A stretch of DNA of 64,000 nucleotides from Hormiphora californensis (taxonomy: Eukaryota; Ctenophora; Tentaculata; Cydippida; Pleurobrachiidae): the NCBI GenBank assembly GCA_020137815.1, contig CM035360.1, positions 1,516,077-1,580,076 on the forward strand, in the 5' to 3' direction. The first letter of the stretch is position 1. Each line of letters opens with the position of its first letter. Below the pieces are notes generated by a model. The model did not search any database. It was not told where the DNA came from and worked only from the letters and a program-made list of their open reading frames with translations. Made by a program: the position numbers and the translations under genes. This document shows positions 1 through 8,200 of this stretch, piece by piece.

Positions 1-176
1 ACTTGGCGCCACGTGGCGCCATTTGGCGCCAAAAAATCGCCAACTTGGCGCCATTTTGGCGCCAAATTGGCGGTTGTGCGCAGTCGCCAAATTTTGGCGC
101 CATTTGGCGCTAAAATATCGCCACGTGGCGCCAAAATGGCGCCAATTTGGCGCCAAATGGCGCCAAAAAGTGCGCA
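1..176. repeat. GGCGCC-palindrome repeat
   Basis: About ten copies of the palindrome GGCGCC, usually extended to TTGGCGCCA or TTTGGCGCCAAA, spaced by roughly 8-25 bp. The array starts at the window edge, so its full length is unknown. Longer copies match the known E2F-type consensus (TTTSGCGC) on both strands. Whether this is a satellite or a regulatory block is not decidable here. Confidence 0.75.
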
Positions 177-674
177 CGACCTTAACTACCATACTACCCA
201 TCATTGTCTACGAGTGTTTCGGCTGAATTTTATGTGTCAATTTATGCGCATTTTATGGAGCCGTACTGAGAAAACCGTGCGATGTACGGAGCTGATTTTT
301 TTTTTGGTAGTAGGTGTTAGCAATACGAAGACCTGACTAGAGAGTTTTTTATTCTACGATATATGTGAGAGCCGCTATTTTTATGTTTAGAAAAACCTGA
401 GGTTTTTCTTGTTACCGCTTCACTTTTTTTTCTTGATTTAATGCTGCAAGAATTATCTCTCTACTGCTTACCGTTTTCTAGAAAACTTTACTTACTGAAT
501 GACCCGTTGTCCATCCTCTTTCATTGTGGCGCAGAGCCCTATTTTGAGACAGCCGCGCGTGCCACAGGCCCCAGTAAGCAGTCTCCAACTGGTGGCGTGG
601 TCCCAAAGGAGTGCCGTGGAACCGGTTCTTCTTCAGAATTGTGTTAGAGTTCATTTGGAGGCTTAACCGTTAAG
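177..674. other. No gene recognised
   Basis: AT-rich sequence with short open frames that show no domain, signal peptide or splice pattern I can support. Confidence 0.5.
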
Positions 675-731
675 TTGCAAAATCAATCAAATAGCTGGTC
701 TTAGCTAGGGACCCCTATTAATAAGTTATAT
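675..731 (+). repeat. Direct repeat, copy 1 (copy 2 at 1906-1955)
   Basis: About 55 bp containing AGCTGGTCTTAGCTAGGG and TAAGTTATAT recurs in intron 2 of gene A at 1906-1955 with a few differences. This copy lies directly before the TCTG array. It suggests that part of a gene A-like intron was duplicated upstream; no matching exon remains nearby. Confidence 0.7.
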
Positions 732-802
732 GGTGGCAATTGTATCGGTACGGACTACGGTAATGTACGGTACGGTACGGTACGGTACGGTACGGTATGC
801 GC

Positions 803-1145
<343 letters not shown>

Positions 1146-1362
1146 GAATTTCTGACATAAATCTACGGTCATATCATGTATATAATAATACCATAAACCA
1201 ATTCTTTCAATTTTGTAGGGGGGGGTCGGAGTAGGCCGCTATGTGAATTTCACAGCCCGAGCAGCTGTGTTTTTTCCCGGTTCACACCCCCTAAAATTTC
1301 CTTATTGTTTGCCATTGACAGAGAGGTGAGAAAAGTATCACTACAAGCCTAGGGAAGAGGGG

Positions 1363-1369
1363 TATAAAA
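1363..1369 (+). promoter_or_regulatory. TATA box of gene A
   Basis: TATAAAA lies about 190 bp before the gene A start codon. The CCCTTAG just before that ATG (1547-1553) could be the acceptor of a 5'UTR intron, which would explain the distance. The placement is inference. Confidence 0.45.
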
Positions 1370-1555
1370 ACCATGTTTTTTCGCAGTTTTCAATAAACAG
1401 TGTTGTCAATCAATAGCTATTGTTTGAGCTATTGTTTGAGCTATTGTTTCAGTTTTAGCACCTGTTCGGGTCCGATCATTTTGTTGGAATTATTTGAAAG
1501 CAGGGACCCTCTCATCCCCTACCTAAACTCTAAACTTTTGTCTGCCCTTAGCAAA

Positions 1556-2240
1556 ATGATTGCCGCTATCCTTATCGTTGCCTTTGCCTTTACCTGGTAA
1601 GATGATCCATTTATTTTATCATATCACGCCCAGTTCATGTGTTTATTGGACAAACATAGTTATACAGTCCCGCATAACACCATTTTAACCCAATACTTCA
1701 ATCTTCATGTTCACCTAATCTGAAAACAGCCAGTGCATTGTGAAATTAAGGATCTCCACTTCCTTACAACTCACTCCATCTAATTGCAGTACGGCGGCTG
1801 CCCCCGCTCCCGAAGGAATTATTGACTTGATCCCCTCTGATATTCTCGATATGATTATCAACATCATCAAGTCCATCGATTTTGAGGAGGTGAGACTCCC
1901 ACTTTGCAAAATCAATAAAATAGCTGGTCTTAGCTAGGGCCCCTATAAGTTATATCAATTATTATGATGATCCTTTTCCAATGTATTTCAAACCATTCTA
2001 TCCTGTCGAACAGATATCGATTTTCTATACCCCTCCGCCCTCCAGTCTCCACCCCTCATCAACCGGCAGCTCTGCTCTACCAAGTTAACAACACCTTCTC
2101 TTCAGGTCTGGCAGCTAACCAAACTGCTTCTGTGTGGAGAGCAGTCTGCTGTAACCATGGAGATCGAGGAGCGAGATTTCGAGGCCGTCAGGGGTGCCGT
2201 TATCCGAGCAGTCCGATACGCTGTCTGTGGATCTTACTAA
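1556..2240 (+). CDS. Gene A: small secreted two-cysteine protein
   Basis: Three exons, 1556-1596, 1790-1889 and 2106-2240, join in frame (phase 2, then phase 0) to 91 codons plus stop. Exon 1 and the start of exon 2 encode a signal peptide (MIAAILIVAFAF, then small residues). The mature part has an acidic, helix-like stretch (IIDLIPSDILDMIINIIKSI) and then two conserved cysteines in LLLCGE and YAVCG near the end. It is the first of four tandem paralogues (A-D, all on +) with the same exon plan. I recognise no known family. Secretion is inferred from the signal peptide; the function is unknown. Its last exon shares with gene C a stretch of about 20 bases encoding VRYAVCG. Confidence 0.8.
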
Positions 2241-2467
2241 ATACACGTGCATCTGATATATGCACATTGCACACTATTTGTGTGATTTTAGAAAACCATA
2301 GAACCTGAAAACACACATGTTTGTCTTTCTCTGTTCGCCACTCATCCCCTGGGCCTTGCTATTATTTCCTTGCTACCCCCTCCACATATCCCTATACCGA
2401 TTCCCCTGTCCTTATACGTTCACGTGGCATGCCAACTTATTTTAACTCTCTATCTAGCGATTAAACC

Positions 2468-4299
2468 ATGCGATTCTTTGTCGTCTTCTTGGCCCTCACC
2501 CTCTCTGCTACCGCTATCGAGTAAGTAACTAGACAATATACTTAGCAATTGTTTTACTTTTAGTAAAACTCCAATAACAAGGGACTTCCTTCATTACCAA
2601 GGACTTGGTACATTCTAGATCTGATATAGCAGCTAACCTACTTCTCATTCTCAGTCTGCACATTGACGACAAGTTTGTGGATCTTCTGATTGACGCCATC
2701 AAGAGCATTGACATCAAACAAGCCATCGGAGAGGTAATTGAGAATGCATAACACACAAGATAGAAGCCTCACGCGTTATACTTAACAGGTTGTAGTATGT
2801 ACTATTGTATCAGGTATCTCTCGATCTCACGCGTGTTTGTGTACAGTTACACGCGTGCGTGTGTAACTTCCACACGCATACACAGCTCAGACTAGACTGG
2901 CCACTTCCCATGACAACTCGATTCCCTCCAGATCATTGAGACAATGACAACTCTTCCCTCCAGATCATTGAGACAATGACAACTCGATTCCCTCCAGATC
3001 ATTGAGACAATGACAACTCTTCCCTCCAGATCATTGAGACAATGACAACTCGATTCCCTCCAGATCATTGAGACAATGACAACTCGATTCCCTCCAGATC
3101 ATTGAGACAATGACAACTCGATTCCCTCCAGATCATTGAGACAATGACAACTCGATTCCCTCCAGATCATTGAGACAATGACAACTCGATTCCCTCCAGA
3201 TCATTGAGACAATGACAACTAGATTCCCTCCAGATCATTGAGACAATGACAACTCGATTCCCTCCAGATCATTGAGACAATGACAACTCGATTCCCTCCA
3301 GATCATTGAGACAATGACAACTCGATTCCCTCCAGATCATTGAGACAATGACAACTCTTCCCTCCAGATCATTGAGACAATGACAACTAGATTCCCTCCA
3401 GATCATTGAGACAATGACAACTCGATTCCCTCCAGATCATTGAGACAATGACAACTCGATTCCCTCCAGATCATTGAGACAATGACAACTCGATTCCCTC
3501 CAGATCATTGAGACAATGACAACTCTTCCCTCCAGATCATTGAGACAATGACAACTCGATTCCCTCCAGATCATTGAGACAATGACAACTCGATTCCCTC
3601 CAGATCATTGAGACAATGACAACTCGATTCCCTCCAGATCATTGAGACAATGACAACTAGATTCCCTCCAGATCATTGAGACAATGACAACTCGATTCCC
3701 TCCAGATCATTGAGACAATGACAACTCGATTCCCTCCAGATCATTGAGACAATGACAACTCGATTCCCTCCAGATCATTGAGACAATGACAACTCGATTC
3801 CCTCCAGATCATTGAGACAATGACAACTCGATTCCCTCCAGATCATTGCGACAATGACAACTCGATTCCCTCCAGATCATTGAGACAATGACAACTCTTC
3901 CCTCCAGATCATTGAGACAATGACAACTCGATTCCCTCCAGATCATTGAGACAATGACAACTCGATTCCCTCCAGATCATTGAGACAATGACAACTCGAT
4001 TCCCTCCAGATCATTGAGACAATGACAACTCGATTCCCTCCAGATCATTGAGACAATGACAACTCGATTCCCTCCAGATCATTGAGACAATGACAACTCT
4101 TCCCTCCAGATCATTGAGACTCAACTTCATCACCTAATGACAACTCGATTCCCTCCAGATCATTGAGACTGCCAAGCTGTTGATCTGTGGTGAGGAGCAC
4201 AGCGCTGATGTTAAGGGAATGCACCTCCAGTTCAGTTTTGAGACCAGCAAGAAGTTCATCCTGCTCGCTAGGAGGATTCTTTGCGGTGCCGAGGAATAA
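2468..4299 (+). CDS. Gene B: small secreted two-cysteine protein
   Basis: Exons 2468-2520, 2655-2733 and 4159-4299 join in frame (phases 2 and 0) to 90 codons plus stop. The signal peptide is MRFFVVFLALTLSATAI. The mature chain has an Asp/Ile-rich helix (FVDLLIDAIKSIDI) and ends with the family cysteines in KLLICGEE and RILCGAEE. Exon 3 is 141 bp, as in genes C and D. Intron 2 is enlarged by a minisatellite (2910-4158) whose unit is a copy of this gene's own exon 3 splice acceptor. Only the last acceptor, at 4157-4158, gives the family protein: splicing to any earlier copy meets a stop within about 16 codons. The function is unknown. Confidence 0.82.
2910..4158 (+). repeat. Minisatellite of 34-bp units copied from the gene B exon 3 splice acceptor
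   Basis: About 37 tandem units. Each consists of ATCATTGAGAC, AATGACAACTC and GATTCCCTCCAG; some lack GA and are 32 bp. The first 11 bases equal the first 11 bases of gene B exon 3. The rest reproduces the branch-like motif, pyrimidine tract and AG that precede that exon. The last unit (about 4114-4158) is diverged and runs directly into the exon. Confidence 0.95.
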
Positions 4300-4304
4300 A
4301 TAAA
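4295..4304 (+). promoter_or_regulatory. Overlapping polyadenylation signals of gene B
   Basis: Two AATAAA hexamers (4295-4300 and 4299-4304) overlap each other and the TAA stop codon at 4297-4299. If used, the 3'UTR would be only about 20-30 bases. Confidence 0.5.
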
Positions 4305-4392
4305 CCAATCTGGGAAGACAGCTTGCATCAAAATTGATGATTAGATTTGATGTCTAGAAGCTCCCGTAGTTTTACTTTAATCCACTCTAAAA

Positions 4393-4615
4393 CCACCTCC
4401 CCATAGCAACCTCCATATCTCCATAGCAACCTCCCTATTTCCATAGCAACCTCCCTGTTTCCCTAGCAACCTCCCTATTTCCATAGCAACCTCCCTGTTT
4501 CCCTAGCAACCTCCCTATCTCCATAGCAACCCCCCTATTTCCATAGCAACCTCCCTGTTTCCCTAGCAACCTCCCTATCTCCATAGCAACCTCTCTATCT
4601 CCATAGCAACCCCCT
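4393..4615 (+). repeat. 20-bp minisatellite just upstream of gene C
   Basis: About eleven units of CCATAGCAACCTCCCTATTT, with variants CCCTAGCAAC and CTGTTT. It ends within 10 bp of the gene C start codon. The array may form part of its promoter or 5'UTR. Confidence 0.9.
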
Positions 4616-4623
4616 GAAGCAAC

Positions 4624-5073
4624 ATGAAGGTTCTGTTCCTTACTCTGGTCGTTATGGTTGTGTCTGTTCAGGCGAACGAGTCTGACCTCCTGAAGGCATT
4701 CATCCCTGAGGACATTATCAATATGGTCATTGATCTCATTAACTCCATCGACTTTGGAAAGGTACACACACATGTTTGTTTGTTCGTCTGTTTGTCTGTT
4801 TATCTGTTTTGGTCGGAACTCCATAGATCCCTTTTAGATCCCTTAGATCCTTCCATGAAGTGTACTTTCTCCCACTCACGTGATACAGGTTGTCTTGCTT
4901 CAATTCTCAGTTCAGTTGACCCCTTTGTTTAGGTTTGGGAGCTCGTCCAGCTATTCTTCTGTGGTGAGGACGCTGCAGCTAACCTGCAACTTGAGGCTCG
5001 ATTCAGCACCGAGTTCATTGAGAAGATGATTGGAGTTGTCCGATACGCTGTCTGTGGAGATGCTGCCCTCTAA
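4624..5073 (+). CDS. Gene C: small secreted two-cysteine protein, one intron lost
   Basis: Two exons, 4624-4761 and 4933-5073, encode 92 codons plus stop. The signal peptide is MKVLFLTLVVMVVSVQA. The acidic helical region includes IINMVIDLINSIDFGK, and the two family cysteines lie in LFFCGED and YAVCGD. Genes A, B and D separate the signal peptide and the helix with a phase-2 intron. Here both are on one exon, while the second, phase-0 intron is kept. That fits precise loss of intron 1, or its gain in the others. The function is unknown. Confidence 0.82.
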
Positions 5074-5243
5074 ATTACTATAACAGGACACTTGATAATT
5101 GATTTATGAAATACATTATCTGATCTAGAATTAAGGTTGTTTTTGACCCATTGATACTGATACAACCCCACGATTTACCGGTACCCCACAATTTGCTAGC
5201 TTTTCAAATCACAACCTCTTCTTCTCTAGAATCTAGCTGAACC

Positions 5244-8200
5244 ATGAAGGTTTTGATTGTTCTGGCCCTTGCCCTGACTGCTGCCTACAGGTAACAAATA
5301 TTCTGTACACTACATACCTAAGAGCTGAAAACAAAGCCCAGGATTGCTCTCAGGGTTGCTCAGGAGCTCAAAGCCCTGACCGTGCCAGTCAAATGTGCTG
5401 AATGTAACGACATCTACCAGCACAAGAGGAATGGCCTCGTTCCTCTGAGGTGTTTTCTCTGTCACCAACCTTCCCATGACTGTGAACCTTTGGTGAGTGT
5501 AATCACTTCCAGAAATGAAGCTTCAAGCCTGGTAGGAGAAGTTTGGATATGCGATCCGTGCTGTGTTCCCAAAGATGAGGAAAAGGGTACACCGCTTACT
5601 ACCAAGGTCTCATCGCGACTGAATACGCCTGGAAGGTCTAGGAATAACAGTCTGTCGATTGTTGAGCCCGGTAGTGAACGGAAAACGAAAATGAACGATG
5701 AGGCAAGCGAGAAGGTGAATGCTGGCGATCCGACTGTGCTGGAAGCACTGGCCAATCTCGCGAAACAGCAGAAGGAGGCGGAAAAATTCCCAAACGAGTG
5801 CGAAACTACTTGTATGTTGCTCAAGGAGGGTAGGTGTCCTCATGGCATAACTGGGAAGAAATCTGCTGACGGTAAGGATAGGTGTGACTTTTTTCATCCG
5901 AAACTATGTGTTCCCTGGGGGAAGAAAGGAGAGAAAGGTTGTGCCAAGGGTCCGGAATGTAGGAAACTACACAAGGCTATCTGTAGCAGAGCAATAGAAT
6001 CCAAGGAATGTTTTGAAAAGAAATGTTACCTTGTTCACCCCAAAGGAACCAACAGGCGAAAGCCAAGGGACCAGGTGGGGCAAAAGAGAGATAGAAGAAA
6101 GAGTGAACGTGGACTTTCCCAGGAAGGAGGACGAACGGAAAAGCCGTCCTTCGCAACGGGGCAAAACAAGTCCAATGATAAGAAGCCTGGCAGTTCGCTG
6201 GGACGAAACGGTAAACCAGGCGGTAAACCAAACGCAAAATTCACTCCAGCTAAAAGTCAGGGTGATTTTTTAGCTATCAAATCCCTTTTGGAAAAGCTTC
6301 AGAAGGGAATGTCGGACATAAAAGGGGATCAGACACAAATGCAGAAAACCCTGAAAACTCTGAGAGCAGATCAAGGAAAGAGCTGCTCAATGGGGAGGTC
6401 TCGGGTCGGATCCGGCCACGGGTGCTGCAGTCAGGCGTGTTATTAAACGCCCAATCCTGCAACCCAAGTGCAAGGAGTAAATGTGCTTGGAAGTTGCAGT
6501 GCCTCAGGGAGGATGTGGAGTCAATCCCAGGAGAGGTACCCTTCATAGCTGTGACAGAAACATGGCTTAAACCATACGTGGAAAACTTACAAATTCTAAA
6601 TGGATGGGAGAAGTACAGGGTCTACCGTTGTGATCGGAGATACAGGACAGGGGGCGGTGTTATGCTGCTGACGTCATTTGATCTACCGATAGACGAGCAT
6701 GTAGCTTTGGATAAAGACAGCTGTCAGCTGTTAATGTGCTCCTCAAGCCCAAGCAAGTGGGTATTTGGAGTACTGTACAGATCACCATCCGCTCCAGTTA
6801 GTGATTTTAGGGCGTGCCTGGAGGTAGCCAGAAATTTCATCGAACAGAGGCCAGATCATGTTGTCTGTCTTATGGGAGATTTTAATGTACCTGAGATCGC
6901 TTGGAATCCACCTGAGGCAAACCCAAGAACAGCAAATAGTGATGCACTGCTTAGCTTCACTGAGGACACGCTGCTTTCTCAATATATTGATGTACCATCG
7001 AGAGGCAGCAGCTACTTGGATTTGGTTTTCAGCAACTCTGAGACACTGGTTAACCGTGTGAGGAGCAAGGAGACTAGGTTGTCGGACCACAACCTATTGG
7101 AGTTTGGTGTGACTCGGAATCCGTGCTCTGCAGCCAGGGAAACTGTACCACCTCAGTTTGCTGCTGATGAGTTTCGTTCACTGGATATGTACAAAGCAGA
7201 TACAGAGGCAATATGTGAGGCGGTAAAAAAGGTTGATTGGGAAGCTGTATTCGGTAAGTGCACCACGGAAGAGCTTCCTCGAGTATTCAGGGATATATTG
7301 TTCCAGATTGCTCAGATTCATGCACCTAGGAAGAAACCGAGAAGGGGGAGGCCAAAGCTTGTCAGAAAACTTTCTCGGAAAAAAAGAGCTGCGAAAGGGC
7401 GTCTCGCACTGCTCTTGGAGAAAAAGGATACTCCAATCAGTCAGATTGAAGCTCTCCAAAAGAGGATCGATGTGCTTTATGGGGAAATACGGGATGCTAT
7501 CCTGGATGAGAATATAAAGCAGGAAAAACTGGCAGTTGAAAAGATCAAAACAAACGCCAAGTACTTCTACAGCTACGCTAAGCGTTTCGCTGGTGACAGC
7601 AACAGTATCTCGGCGTTAACTGGAGAATCTGGCGAATTGATCACTGATAAGAAAGAAATTGTGGAAGCTTTGTCTAGGCAATTCAAGGCTGTGTTCAGTG
7701 ACCCGGAGGAAGCTGACTTAAACACAGGACACGATATCACAGTTTGCGAGTCAATAACACCTGGTGACAATGATGCTGACTTTACAGTGAAAGATATTCT
7801 AGATGCTATCAAGGAGATGAAACCGGATGCAGCTCCTGGTCCGGACGGAATACCGGCCATACTGCTGAAAAGCTGCGCTGAAGCGGTGGCACACCCACTG
7901 TACCTGATGTGGACTAGGTCGCTAGGGGAAGGTATTGTTCCATCATCGTCCAAGGTGTCGCTTGTCACCCCCCTCTACAAGAAGGGTAGCAGGTCCTCAG
8001 CTGCAAATTATCGCCCTGTCTCTCTGACCGATCATACCATTAAGGTCTTCGAGAGAGTCGTACGGAAAAAGCTAGTGAACCATTTTGAGAAAAATGAGCT
8101 TTTTAACGACATTCAACATGGATTTAGGCGTGGGAGAAGTTGCCTCACCCAGCTCCTAGATCACTTCGACAACATTCATAGTAATGCACTCGATGGCATG

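Noticed and set aside
2910-4158. CRISPR-like array (regular 34-bp repeats)
   Set aside because: Units are contiguous with no unique spacers, in a eukaryotic intron, and are copies of an exon boundary.
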